DNA of 26,143 nucleotides from an uncultured Lachnospiraceae bacterium (GCA_910585635.1 CAJUFE010000069.1:1-26143); one strand, 5' to 3'; shown: positions 13,553-21,292, numbered from the stretch's first letter. Program-made: numbers and translations. The notes: generated by a model not told the origin, from the sequence alone.

Positions 13553-14422
13553 ATGGGGAGATACCTCGAAAAACATTTTACGTTGATATTCTTTTTGCCG
13601 GCGGCGGTCCTGTCTGTCCTGTTGATCATCTATCCGATGCTCTACGGGGTCTACATCAGTTTTTTTAATACAAACCTTGTGAATAAATGGGAGTTTGTCG
13701 GCCTTGAGAATTATACAGGTCTGTTGACAGATACTGCATTCCGCAACAGCCTTGGCGTTGATCTGAAGTTCACCCTTGCGGTCGTGGCCGGTCACTTTGT
13801 GATCGGCACGATCCTGGCGGTCATATTAAATAAAGAGATCAAGGGACGCGTTTTTTTCCGCTGCATCCTGATGCTCCCATGGCTGATCCCGGAGGTTGTC
13901 TTTGCCGTGCTGTTCAAATGGATCCTCAACCCCCAGTATGGGATCGTTAACTTTTCGCTGATCGATCTGGGGTTCCTTTCCGAGACCGTTTCTTGGCTGG
14001 GCGATGTGGATCTGGCGCTGCCGGTAGTAGCCGCCATCTGTATCCTGAAGGGGTATCCCTTTGTCATGATCATGGTGCTGTCGGCATTGCAGACAGTGTC
14101 CGGCGATCTCTATGAGGCGGCCCGGGTAGACGGGTGCAGTGAGATGAAAGCCTTCTGGCACATCACGGTCCCCTCGATCCTCCCGGTGCTCACGGTGGCG
14201 TTCATCCTGGATACGGTCAATTGGTTCAAGCATTATACCATGGTGAACATCCTCACAGGAGGAGGACCGGCTAATTCCACCAGCCTGGTCAGTGTGACGA
14301 TCTACAAGACCGCCTTCGGTTCTTTTAAATTTGGCGTGGCCGGAGCTATGGCGGTGGTCGTGTTCTTCATCTGCTACCTGATGAGCTGGATCTATAGGAG
14401 GCTGACCGATGAAAAAGATTAA
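13553..14422 (+). CDS. ABC transporter permease, MalF/UgpA type
   Basis: The product has 289 residues and six predicted membrane segments, beginning 'LIFFLPAAVLSVLLIIYPML' (about 11-30). The signature 'YEAARVDGCSEMKAFWHITV' followed by 'PSILPV' is the EAA loop that contacts the ABC ATPase. 'NWFKHYTMVNILTGGGPANS' matches the conserved 'LTGGGP' segment of MalF-type sugar permeases. GGAGGTGG lies just upstream of the ATG. It overlaps the next permease gene by 14 bp. No ATPase gene is present in the operon; a shared MsmX/MsmK-like ATPase elsewhere is the usual solution in Firmicutes. Confidence 0.94.
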   Translation: MGRYLEKHFTLIFFLPAAVLSVLLIIYPMLYGVYISFFNTNLVNKWEFVGLENYTGLLTDTAFRNSLGVDLKFTLAVVAGHFVIGTILAVILNKEIKGRVFFRCILMLPWLIPEVVFAVLFKWILNPQYGIVNFSLIDLGFLSETVSWLGDVDLALPVVAAICILKGYPFVMIMVLSALQTVSGDLYEAARVDGCSEMKAFWHITVPSILPVLTVAFILDTVNWFKHYTMVNILTGGGPANSTSLVSVTIYKTAFGSFKFGVAGAMAVVVFFICYLMSWIYRRLTDEKD

Positions 14423-15248
14423 AAAGCAGGGGCGGGCGGGGATCCTTTCTTATGGCATATTGGCGGTCTTTTCCCTGATCGTGCTGTATCCCTTGGCCTG
14501 GATGCTCCTGACTTCTCTAAAGACTCTGGAGGAGACCTTTGTGATCCCTCCTGTATGGCTCCCCAAACATCCGTCCCTAAAGACCTATGGCGATATCTTT
14601 GTCAAATATCCGATCGCCGCGTACTTTCGGAACAGTGTGATCGTGGTGGTGGTCACTACAGCCGTCTCGGTGGTGGTCTCTTGTATGGCGGGTTATGCCG
14701 CCTCGCGGAGCCGTTCAAGGTTCAAAAGACCGTTCATGACCTTTCTGCTGGTGCTGCAGATGTTCCCGGCTGTGATGCTTCTGGTGCCTTACTATAAGAT
14801 GCTCACGGCATATCGTCTTGTGGATACCTTGATCGGACTGATCCTGCCGAACATCGCGTTTACGATGCCCTTTTGTACCTGGATGATGATGGGCTATTTT
14901 AACACGATCCCCTCTGAGCTGGAGCAAGCGGCGCAGATCGATGGCTGCAACCGGTATCAGAGCTTTATCCGGGTCATCTGTCCTCTGACCATGCCAGGTG
15001 TGGCAGCTACGGCGATCTACTCGTTCATACAGGTGTGGAATGAGTACATGTTCTCCCAGACCCTGATGAAGACGGAGACAGCGAAGACCCTGACCGTAGG
15101 GATCGCGCAGATGGTGGGCGAGTACCGTACATTGTGGAATGATATGATGGCGGCCAGTGTGCTGACCAGTCTTCCATTGATCATCGTTTTTCTCTTTTTC
15201 CAGAAACAGTTCATCGCCACCCTTACATCTGGTGCGGTGAAAGGGTAA
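14409..15248 (+). CDS. ABC transporter permease, MalG/UgpE type
   Basis: The product has 279 residues with six predicted membrane segments, the first 'ILAVFSLIVLYPLAWMLLTS' (about 17-36). The pattern 'SLKTLEETF', 'YFRNSVIVVVVTTAVSVVVS', 'MAGYAASRSRSRFKRP' is typical of MalG-type proteins. The EAA loop is 'SELEQAAQIDGCNRYQSFIR', continuing 'VICPLTMPGVAATAIYSFI', and 'WNEYMFSQTLMK' matches the conserved 'WNEF' segment. It pairs with the upstream permease, whose gene it overlaps by 14 bp. The amidohydrolase gene follows after 28 bp, so transporter and enzyme are co-transcribed. Confidence 0.94.
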   Translation: MKKIKKQGRAGILSYGILAVFSLIVLYPLAWMLLTSLKTLEETFVIPPVWLPKHPSLKTYGDIFVKYPIAAYFRNSVIVVVVTTAVSVVVSCMAGYAASRSRSRFKRPFMTFLLVLQMFPAVMLLVPYYKMLTAYRLVDTLIGLILPNIAFTMPFCTWMMMGYFNTIPSELEQAAQIDGCNRYQSFIRVICPLTMPGVAATAIYSFIQVWNEYMFSQTLMKTETAKTLTVGIAQMVGEYRTLWNDMMAASVLTSLPLIIVFLFFQKQFIATLTSGAVKG

Positions 15249-15276
15249 ATGAAAATAGGTAGAGGAGGTATGTATC

Positions 15277-16881
15277 ATGTTGGATATCTTGATCCGCGGC
15301 GGCTGGGTGGTGGATGGTACCGGGAACCCGCGGCGGCGCTGTGATGTGGGAGTCTGTGGAGGACGCATCGTATCCATGGACCGCTGTATCAAAGAGCCGG
15401 CAAAGGAGACGATCTGTGCCGAGGGGCTGACCGTCAGTCCCGGGTTCATCGACGCCCACAGCCATTCGGATGTCACGATCGGGTCGAACCCTTACTGTGA
15501 GAGCACGATCCGTCAGGGCGTGACTACAGAGATCGTGGGGAACTGCGGGGACAGCACGGCACCGTTCCCTCCAGAGGGGGGCGGCGCCGGCGGAGGCTTT
15601 GGCCGCTTTGGCGATGACCCGATCCCTTATGGCCGGACCCTGGGGGAGCATATGGAGGAGCTGGAGCGGGTCGGTATGTCCGGCAATCTGGCATGGCTGA
15701 CAGGCCATAATTCCCTGCGTGCCTTAGCCGGTGTTAAGGGTCCGGATGTGACAGAAGAGCAGTACCAAAAGATGGAGCAGGCGCTCCGTCAGGCCTTTGA
15801 GGACGGTGCGGTGGGCATGAGCAGCGGCCTGGAATTTGAACCGGGCAGGGCCAGCCGCCCGGAGGAGCTGATGCGCCTTGCCGGGGTGGTAAAGGAATAT
15901 GGCGGGATCTATACCAGCCATATCCGGAACCGGGATGCCCATGTGCTGGAGGCTCTGGATGAATTCCTGGCGGTGATCCGCCATCACCATATCCGCGGCC
16001 AGGTATCCCATATGAACATCCGTTACCATACCCATGCCCCAGAGCAGGCTGTGCAAAAATGTATGGAGAAGATCCGGCAGGCACGTGCCGAGGGGTATGA
16101 GGTCCTGACGGATATGACCCCTTTGGATTTCGGGATCGGGCAGATGGCCGGTATCCTGCCGTCCTGGCTCACCCAGATGCCGGCCGATCAGCTGAAGGCC
16201 GCTCTGTCGGATCCGGATATAAGAGAGCGGCTCCGAGACGATCACGACCGTTACTGGCGCTTTATCGCCGGCGGCGAGTGGGAACGGGTGCGCATGCAGG
16301 ATAATAAAGCTTTTCCAGAGATCAATGGCCTGACCTTCCCGGAGATCGCGGCCCTATGGGATAAAGATCCCTGGGATTGCTATCTGGATATCCTGGCGGC
16401 TGTGGCGCCGGATATCGACAGCGTGGTACTGGTATCCCGCCTGTTCACCGAGGAGCATCTGGCCGAGACGATCTCGGACCCGCTGTATATGTTGGTGGTG
16501 GACGGATACAGCACCTCTGCGGAGGGAGAAGTGGCCAGACATACCCGGTTCCCGCTCCACTATATCGGTATGGACTGGTTTCTGACCCATCATGTCCGCG
16601 AGCGCCATATCCTCAGCCTGGAGGAGGCTGTGCGTAAGATGACCAGCATGCCTGCAGCCCACTTCGACTTAAAAGACCGCGGCCTGCTGCGGGAAGGTGG
16701 GATCGCGGATATCACGGTGTTCGACTATGATCATATGGAGACGCCCTTTGACCTGCGCCGTCCCGCCCAGTATGCCCGGGGAGTCCGGTATGTGCTGGTC
16801 AATGGCGTGCCGGTGTTATATGAGGGGGAACATCTCCATACGACGCCAGGGAAGAACATCCGCAGGACCTATAGGAGATAG
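15277..16881 (+). CDS. D-aminoacylase / N-acyl-D-amino-acid deacylase family amidohydrolase
   Basis: The product has 534 residues, the usual length for the family. It starts 'MLDILIRGGWVVDGTGNPRR', the beta-sandwich strand common to D-aminoacylases and dihydroorotases. Metal ligands can be matched to those of the characterised Alcaligenes enzyme: His61 and His63 ('DAHSHSD'), Cys90 ('GNCG'), His215 ('TSHIRNRD'), His245 ('SHMN') and a candidate Asp409 ('VVDGYSTS'). A Gly-rich insertion ('PPEGGGAGGGFGRFG', 98-112) lies after the Cys ligand. The C-terminus has 'REGGIADITVFDYDHM' and 'YVLVNGVPVLYEGE', typical of the group. It would cut an N-acyl group from a D-amino acid or a related amide imported by the ABC system. 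GAGGAGG is about 8 nt upstream of the ATG. A terminator follows at 16963. Confidence 0.9.
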   Translation: MLDILIRGGWVVDGTGNPRRRCDVGVCGGRIVSMDRCIKEPAKETICAEGLTVSPGFIDAHSHSDVTIGSNPYCESTIRQGVTTEIVGNCGDSTAPFPPEGGGAGGGFGRFGDDPIPYGRTLGEHMEELERVGMSGNLAWLTGHNSLRALAGVKGPDVTEEQYQKMEQALRQAFEDGAVGMSSGLEFEPGRASRPEELMRLAGVVKEYGGIYTSHIRNRDAHVLEALDEFLAVIRHHHIRGQVSHMNIRYHTHAPEQAVQKCMEKIRQARAEGYEVLTDMTPLDFGIGQMAGILPSWLTQMPADQLKAALSDPDIRERLRDDHDRYWRFIAGGEWERVRMQDNKAFPEINGLTFPEIAALWDKDPWDCYLDILAAVAPDIDSVVLVSRLFTEEHLAETISDPLYMLVVDGYSTSAEGEVARHTRFPLHYIGMDWFLTHHVRERHILSLEEAVRKMTSMPAAHFDLKDRGLLREGGIADITVFDYDHMETPFDLRRPAQYARGVRYVLVNGVPVLYEGEHLHTTPGKNIRRTYRR

Positions 16882-16962
16882 GCCCTTTCGGTCTTTTCGT
16901 CCATCTGCTCTTACACCAAGCCCCACACACCGATATCCTGGGGTGGGGGCAGGAGCGCCCGA

Positions 16963-17003
16963 GCGGTGTATGTGACTCCATCACATACACCGCCTTCCTT
17001 TTC
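16963..17003 (+). terminator. Terminator after the amidohydrolase operon
   Basis: GCGGTGTATGTGA (16963-16975) pairs perfectly with TCACATACACCGC (16981-16993) across CTCCA, followed by CTTCCTTTTC. The 13-bp stem is strong; the T-tract is interrupted by C. Confidence 0.85.
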
Positions 17004-17060
17004 TGATAAGATCTAGAAAAAGAGCCTTCGATAACGCTCTGGAAAAAAGGAGGGAGCATA

Positions 17061-17255
17061 ATGGCATCAAAGCGGTATGCGAGAGTAGGGCGGGATAACT
17101 GTGTTTCCTGCGGCACCTGTAAAAAAGTCTGTCCGAAGCAGGCGGTCCGGATCGTCCGGGGCTGCTATGCCCAGGTGGACCCGGCTGTCTGTGTAGGCTG
17201 CGGCAAGTGCGGGAGGGCCTGTCCTACAGGCTGTATCCAGCTTTTGGACCGGTAG
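17061..17255 (+). CDS. Two-[4Fe-4S] ferredoxin-type protein
   Basis: This 64-residue protein carries two classic cluster motifs: 'CVSCGTCKKVCP' (14-25) and 'CVGCGKCGRACP' (44-55), each CxxCxxCxxxCP, in the usual bacterial ferredoxin arrangement. It has a basic N-terminus ('MASKRYARVGRDN') and ends 'CIQLLDR'. AAGGAGGG lies 6 nt before the ATG. The gene follows a terminator and precedes a membrane Fe-S protein by 76 bp on the same strand. The two probably work together in electron transfer, with the ferredoxin as soluble donor or acceptor; the partner pathway is not visible. Confidence 0.93.
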   Translation: MASKRYARVGRDNCVSCGTCKKVCPKQAVRIVRGCYAQVDPAVCVGCGKCGRACPTGCIQLLDR

Positions 17256-17331
17256 GCGTGTGCGTAGCCTATGGTCATGACGGATGACAGCGCCATGGGC
17301 TGCGGTTAAGGCAGAGAAAGGCAGGTGTGTG

Positions 17332-17913
17332 ATGAAGGGACATTGGTATGATCATTTGTGGATCTGGACGATCGTGTATTTTTCTTTGGGATTTTTTAAC
17401 ATCCTTTTTGCATGGCTGGGGATGATCGATTTCTTGCTGCCTCTGGGCTTTGCCCTTTTTGGCGGGAATAAATGGTTTTGCAACCAGCTGTGCGGGCGGG
17501 GGCAGCTCTGTCTCAAGCTGGGAGCGGACTTAAAGTGCTCCCGGAACAAGCCGACACCCTCCTGGATGTATTCGAGATGGTTTCGGTACGGGTTTTTAGT
17601 GTTTTTTCTGGCCATGTTCGGGAATATGCTGTTCCAGACCTGGCTGGTAGCATCGGGCGCTTCTTCACTGCGGGAGGCGATCAAGCTGTTCTGGACCTTT
17701 AGCATCCCCTGGGGATGGACTTATACAGCCGGCAGCGTCCCGGACTGGGTGGCGCAGTTCAGCTTTGGCTTTTACAGCATGATGCTGACCTCCCTTTTGC
17801 TGGGGCTGATCGTGATGGTCCTTTACAAGCCCAGGACCTGGTGCGCCTCCTGTCCCATGGAGACTATGACCCAGGCGATCTGCAGGCTGAAGAGCCGTGG
17901 GAAGGACGTTTGA
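17332..17913 (+). CDS. Membrane protein with NapH-like Fe-S cysteine motifs
   Basis: The start is ATG 17332 (MKGHWYDHLWIWTIVYFSLG); an upstream ATG at 17284 in frame lacks a ribosome binding site. The product has 193 residues and about four membrane segments, near 9-27, 31-45, 82-101 and 146-165. Two Cys groups lie outside the helices: 'WFCNQLCGRGQLC' with 'LKCSRNKP' in the first loop, and 'TWCASCPMETMTQAIC' at the C-terminus. The layout resembles Fer4_5/NapH-type quinol-linked Fe-S membrane proteins, though the usual 'CxxxCP' is altered to 'CxxxCG' in the first group. Together with the ferredoxin gene upstream it suggests a small membrane electron-transfer pair. Confidence 0.75.
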   Translation: MKGHWYDHLWIWTIVYFSLGFFNILFAWLGMIDFLLPLGFALFGGNKWFCNQLCGRGQLCLKLGADLKCSRNKPTPSWMYSRWFRYGFLVFFLAMFGNMLFQTWLVASGASSLREAIKLFWTFSIPWGWTYTAGSVPDWVAQFSFGFYSMMLTSLLLGLIVMVLYKPRTWCASCPMETMTQAICRLKSRGKDV

Positions 17914-17944
17914 TGACGGGAGCTGCCTGGAGGTTTGACGCAGA

Positions 17945-17971
17945 GCCTACCCGGATGTGGGCCGGGTAGGC
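17945..17971. repeat. 10-bp perfect hairpin after the Fe-S membrane gene
   Basis: GCCTACCCGG (17945-17954) pairs with CCGGGTAGGC (17962-17971) across 7 nt. No T-tract follows, so it is either an RNA-stabilising 3' hairpin or half of a two-part termination signal with the hairpin at 18006. Confidence 0.6.
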
Positions 17972-18005
17972 GGAGATGGAAAACTGAGCTGGGGAAAATA
18001 AGCTG

Positions 18006-18031
18006 GGAGTGCCTATGATGGGCACTCCTTT
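18006..18031 (+). terminator. Probable terminator of the ferredoxin pair
   Basis: GGAGTGCC (18006-18013) pairs perfectly with GGCACTCC (18021-18028) across TATGATG, followed by TTT and then A-rich sequence. The T-tract is short, so termination may be partial. Confidence 0.6.
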
Positions 18032-18049
18032 AAAAATTGTAAAAAACTG

Positions 18050-18078
18050 TAGACGTATAGATGTGATCGTGCTATGCT
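18050..18078 (+). promoter_or_regulatory. Possible promoter of the mini membrane protein
   Basis: TAGACG (18050-18055), a 17-nt spacer and TATGCT (18073-18078) lie 35 nt before the start at 18113. Both boxes are imperfect, but spacing and position fit, and a terminator lies just upstream. Confidence 0.35.
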
Positions 18079-18112
18079 AGAGACATAGGTAGATATTATG
18101 GAGGGGATGGAC

Positions 18113-18370
18113 ATGTCAAAGTTATGCAAGATTATAAGTATCTTATCCAGTATAGTCGGCCTTCTAGCGGTCGGCTTAGGCCTGATGATCAAGATGAGAG
18201 CCAAAAGAGACGTTATGGCGGCATCCATAGCGATCATCGGCGGTGCGGACGGCCCCACCTCGATCTTTGTGGCCGGGAAGGTGGGCGATGGCTCTGTGAT
18301 CGCGCTGCTGGTGGCCGGAGGGATCTTACTGGTGTTGGCAGCCGTTCTGTTTTTTAGGCATCGGACATGA
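18113..18370 (+). CDS. 85-aa membrane protein with decarboxylase-pump beta-subunit signature
   Basis: ATG 18113 is chosen from three in-frame starts because GGAGGGG (18100-18106) lies 6 nt upstream. The product begins 'MSKLCKIISILSSIVGLLAV', a first hydrophobic helix, then a basic stretch 'KMRAKRD', then 'AASIAIIGGADGPTSIFVAG', and ends with a second helix 'VIALLVAGGILLVLAAVLFF' and 'RHRT'. 'IIGGADGPT' is a hallmark of the beta subunit of Na+-pumping decarboxylases (OadB/GcdB/MmdB), which is a much larger, many-helix protein. Here the motif stands in a complete small ORF with its own start, terminator upstream and normal codon use. It is either a reduced relative or a real small-protein family; function unknown. 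Confidence 0.75.
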   Translation: MSKLCKIISILSSIVGLLAVGLGLMIKMRAKRDVMAASIAIIGGADGPTSIFVAGKVGDGSVIALLVAGGILLVLAAVLFFRHRT

Positions 18371-18452
18371 GTGTGGAAGAGACCAGCGGTGTGCGTTCGT
18401 GGATCGATGCCAGCAGATGGATCCAGAAAGAACGGGGATGGAGGATAGATAG

Positions 18453-19436
18453 ATGGACTTGCAGATAGACATGCAGAAAGATAAGCAAAAGGACATGCAG
18501 AAGGATAGGCAGACGGACCTTCAGAAAGATCCAGGGACGGATGGGCAGACAGGCCGCCCGGGACTGCCCCAGCCGATCCCCTGGGTCTATGCGGACCACC
18601 GGGACGTATTTCGGACCGTCCAGGACCGGGGGACGCCGTACCTTTCTTTTAAAGCCCTGGAAGCGACGGGCCTGGTGGCCAACGGCTTTTCCACCCGCAT
18701 GGGCGGAGCCAGCCAGGGCAGGTCCGCCACCATGAACTTTTCCTACAGCCGGGGGGACGACCCGGCCCATGTGCTGGAGAACTATACCCGGATGGCCCGT
18801 GCCCTGGGGGTGGAGCGGGATCAGATGGTGGTCTCCTGGCAGACCCATACCACCAATGTCCGGCTGGTGACAAAAGAGGATGCGGGAAAGGGCGTGATCC
18901 GGGAGCGGGACTACCGGGATGTGGACGGCCTGATCTGTGATATACCAGGGATCACTCTTGTGACCTTCTACGCGGACTGCGTTCCCCTCTATTTCCTGGA
19001 CCGGAGGAAGCGGGCGGTGGGCCTCAGCCATTCCGGCTGGAGAGGGACGGTGGCCCGCATGGGGCAGGCGACCCTTAAGGCCATGAGGGACGCCTTTGGG
19101 ACCCGCCCGGAGGATGTGACCGCCTGTGTGGGTCCCAGCATCTGTGGGGACTGCTACGAGGTAGGGGAGGAGGTGGCTAAAGCCTTCCATAAGGGATTCT
19201 CCCAGGCAGACTGCAGCCGTTTTCTGAGGGCGGGCAAAAAGCCGGGTAAATATCAGTTAGATCTCTGGAAGGCCAACGAGCTTATCCTGCAGGAGGCAGG
19301 TGTGCTTAAGGAGAACATCACCGTGACCAACATCTGCACCCGCTGTAACCACCCCTATCTGTTCTCCCACCGGGTGTGCGGAGAGGACAGAGGGAACTTG
19401 GCAGCATTTTTGGGACTGCGCTACTCCCGGATATAG
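18453..19436 (+). CDS. pgeF: Peptidoglycan editing factor / YfiH-type laccase-domain protein
   Basis: The product has 327 residues. From about residue 42 it matches the Cu-oxidase_4 (YfiH/PgeF) family, with the His-Cys-His metal triad in 'VVSWQTHTTNV', 'VTFYADCVPLYFLD' and 'AVGLSHSGWRGTVARMG', and the further signatures 'VGPSICGDCYEVGEEVAKAF', 'YQLDLWKANELILQEAGV' and 'NICTRCNHPYLFSHRV'. PgeF homologues cleave wrongly built Ser-containing muropeptide precursors or act on purine nucleosides. The first ~35 residues are a low-complexity, charged tail of near-repeats ('DMQKDKQKDMQKDRQTDLQK') absent from typical members. GGAGG lies 8 nt before ATG 18453, which supports the tail being translated. 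The gene's end overlaps the convergent small ORF at 19421 by 16 bp. Confidence 0.92.
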   Translation: MDLQIDMQKDKQKDMQKDRQTDLQKDPGTDGQTGRPGLPQPIPWVYADHRDVFRTVQDRGTPYLSFKALEATGLVANGFSTRMGGASQGRSATMNFSYSRGDDPAHVLENYTRMARALGVERDQMVVSWQTHTTNVRLVTKEDAGKGVIRERDYRDVDGLICDIPGITLVTFYADCVPLYFLDRRKRAVGLSHSGWRGTVARMGQATLKAMRDAFGTRPEDVTACVGPSICGDCYEVGEEVAKAFHKGFSQADCSRFLRAGKKPGKYQLDLWKANELILQEAGVLKENITVTNICTRCNHPYLFSHRVCGEDRGNLAAFLGLRYSRI

Positions 19437-19579
19437 ATCCCCTGGGACTCGATCCAATCCAGGATATCCTGCCGGGCATCATAGCCGGCATCGTTCCCTG
19501 CCTGGTCCTCTGGCATATTTTCTTCGGCCCTTGCGGCCCGGATCATCTCCATGATCTCTTCTTCTCTGGATCTGGACAT
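19421..19579 (-). CDS. Small acidic hypothetical protein, 52 aa
   Basis: ATG 19579 is preceded by AAAGGAGGTG 5 nt upstream, among the best ribosome binding sites in the window; the longer frame to 19660 has none. The product begins 'MSRSREEEIMEMIRAARAEE' and ends 'DARQDILDWIESQGIYIRE'. It looks helical and acidic, with no Cys, signal or membrane segment. It is convergent with pgeF and overlaps its last 16 bp. No family is recognised. The strong ribosome binding site and amphipathic helices argue for a real gene. Confidence 0.6.
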   Translation of the reverse strand: MSRSREEEIMEMIRAARAEENMPEDQAGNDAGYDARQDILDWIESQGIYIRE

Positions 19580-19677
19580 GGCTGCACCTCCTTTTTCGCG
19601 ATGTTGTGTATGTTGACATAGCGGACAGGCATATAAGAGTAAGATCGATATGCCGCACACAAGGGGGCTATAAGATC

Positions 19678-19712
19678 AAAAAAGAGGCACAGGTCTCCAG
19701 CCTGGCCTCTTT
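19678..19712 (-). terminator. Terminator of prs (T-tract on the minus strand)
   Basis: AAAGAGGC-a-CAGG (19681-19693) pairs with CCTG-GCCTCTTT (19701-19712) across TCTCCAG. On the minus strand, the direction of prs, the stem is followed by TTTTTT (complement of 19678-19683). Confidence 0.85.
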
Positions 19713-19787
19713 GCCATTTATCTTCTATAGTAACCCGCTATGTATGGATCGGTAACGGTCCAAGGGGTATCCGAACGGTCACCTGGA

Positions 19788-20996
19788 TCAATATAGGGTC
19801 TCGTAATACTCATACCCATCTGCGTGATACCGGCGCAGCAGCTTCTGGATCTTCTCCGTGGGCGAGAGCGCATGGCCGATCGGCACGTCGTGGTTGAAGG
19901 AATTGATGATGGCGGCCATATATTTGCTCATATCCGCCTCTGTGTACCAGGGCCGCTCCAAAAGCTCGGGGGTACGATAGTTCAGGTTCGTGGTGACCAC
20001 ATGATCGATGTAGCCCTTTTCGTAGAACTCGTCAAATCTCTCCAGGCCGCTGGTGAACAGGCCGAAGGTACAGCACACGATCACCTTTTTGGCCTTTCGG
20101 TCCTTTAGCTCTCTGGCGGTATCCAGCATGCTCTCGCCGGAGGCGATCATATCGTCGATGATCAGCACCGTCTTCCCCTCCACGGAGGTCCCTAAAAATT
20201 CATGGGCCACGATGGGGTTGCGCCCGTTGACGATCTTGGAGTAGTCCCGGCGCTTATAGAACATCCCCATGTCCACGCCCAGGTTGTTCGCCAGGTAAAC
20301 GGCCCGGGGCATAGCGCCCTCATCGGGGCTGATGATCATCAGATGGTCTTTATCCACCTTCAAGTCCTTATCATGGCGGAACAAGGTCTTGACGAACTGG
20401 TAGGTGGGCATGAAATTGTCAAAGCCGTGGGACGGGATCGCGTTCTGGACCCTGGGATCGTGGGCATCGAAGGTGATGATGTTGGTGACGCCCATCTGGA
20501 CCAGCTCCTGCAGCGCCATGGCGCAGTCTAAGGATTCCCGGTTGTTGCGCTTGTGCTGGCGGCCCTCATAGAGGAAGGGCATGATCACGTTCACCCGATG
20601 GGCGGTAGCGGCGCAGGCGCCGATGATGCGCTTCATATCCTGATAATGGTCGTCGGGGGACATATGATTGATATGGCCGCTGATCTTGTAGGTCAGACTG
20701 TGGTTGGTCACATCCGCCATGATGAAGATATCCGCGCCCCGGACCGATTCCTCTAAGACCCCTTTGGCCTCCCCGCTCCCGAAACGGGGACAGTGGCAGT
20801 CCAGCAGATAGGAGTCGATATCATAGCCGCGATAATGCAGGTCCGCCTGTCTGCGGAGCAGCTCCTCCGCGTCATTTTGGCGGAAGTGGACGATGTGGTC
20901 ATTGACCTTCTGCGCAAAAGGCTTGATCCCGGCCAGTGCGGCGATCTTCAACGGGGCTACAGGAAGAGAATCATTAAAAACATAATCATTTGCCAT
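19788..20996 (-). CDS. prs: Ribose-phosphate pyrophosphokinase (PRPP synthetase), long clostridial form
   Basis: The start at ATG 20996 ('MANDYVFNDSLPVAPLKIAA') is chosen because GGAGGG lies 8 nt upstream; the frame extending to 21083 has no site and odd composition. The product has 402 residues, against about 315 for classical PRPP synthetases; long forms of this kind are common in Clostridia. It converts ribose 5-phosphate and ATP to PRPP for purine, pyrimidine, His, Trp and NAD synthesis. Key segments are 'RVNVIMPFLYEGRQHKRNNR', 'ITFDAHDPRVQNA' (the divalent-ion site region), 'MIISPDEGAMPRAVYLANNL' and the PRPP loop 'TVLIIDDMIASGESMLDTAR'. The extra length lies at the N-terminus and in the C-terminal ~60 residues. 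Its own promoter and terminator are visible. Confidence 0.93.
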   Translation of the reverse strand: MANDYVFNDSLPVAPLKIAALAGIKPFAQKVNDHIVHFRQNDAEELLRRQADLHYRGYDIDSYLLDCHCPRFGSGEAKGVLEESVRGADIFIMADVTNHSLTYKISGHINHMSPDDHYQDMKRIIGACAATAHRVNVIMPFLYEGRQHKRNNRESLDCAMALQELVQMGVTNIITFDAHDPRVQNAIPSHGFDNFMPTYQFVKTLFRHDKDLKVDKDHLMIISPDEGAMPRAVYLANNLGVDMGMFYKRRDYSKIVNGRNPIVAHEFLGTSVEGKTVLIIDDMIASGESMLDTARELKDRKAKKVIVCCTFGLFTSGLERFDEFYEKGYIDHVVTTNLNYRTPELLERPWYTEADMSKYMAAIINSFNHDVPIGHALSPTEKIQKLLRRYHADGYEYYETLY

Positions 20997-21141
20997 GTGG
21001 CAGGCCCTCCGTATGTGCGATAGTGGCACGCAAAACAAAACCTCCGCCAGCCATGCGCCATGTGGACACGCTCGCGGCTGCATCTGACGGATGCCATCTT
21101 AGTCGGTATCCATGTGCTGCCATTTTATCCGCCTATTAAGA

Positions 21142-21171
21142 TTTATATCATTTTCAGCCGATCTTCGTCAA
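21142..21171 (-). promoter_or_regulatory. Promoter of prs
   Basis: On the minus strand TTGACG (21171-21166), an 18-nt spacer and TATAAA (21147-21142) give five of six consensus bases in each box, about 145 nt before the prs ATG. Confidence 0.65.
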
Positions 21172-21263
21172 TAGGTTTCGGACATGTACCTGAAAAAAAT
21201 ATGGTCGTCGTGCATTTTGCACAGATCCATCTTTTGGGTCGGTTTAACGGGGCCGCTGCCACC

Positions 21264-21292
21264 TTTACAAACCCTCTACATATTGCTATGAT
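21264..21292 (+). promoter_or_regulatory. Promoter of the DUF512-der-plsY-gpsA operon
   Basis: TTTACA (21264-21269), a 17-nt spacer and TATGAT (21287-21292) match consensus at five of six bases each. The start codon follows 32 nt later. Confidence 0.75.

Noticed and set aside
12746..13795. 349-residue minus-strand open frame
   Set aside because: It is antisense to the solute-binding protein and first permease, both certain; composition is rich in Arg/His/Asp as expected of a shadow frame.
14715..15476. 253-residue minus-strand open frame
   Set aside because: Antisense of the MalG-type permease and amidohydrolase; no domain or ribosome binding site.
18354..19190. 278-residue minus-strand open frame
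   Set aside because: Antisense of pgeF, which has all family motifs.
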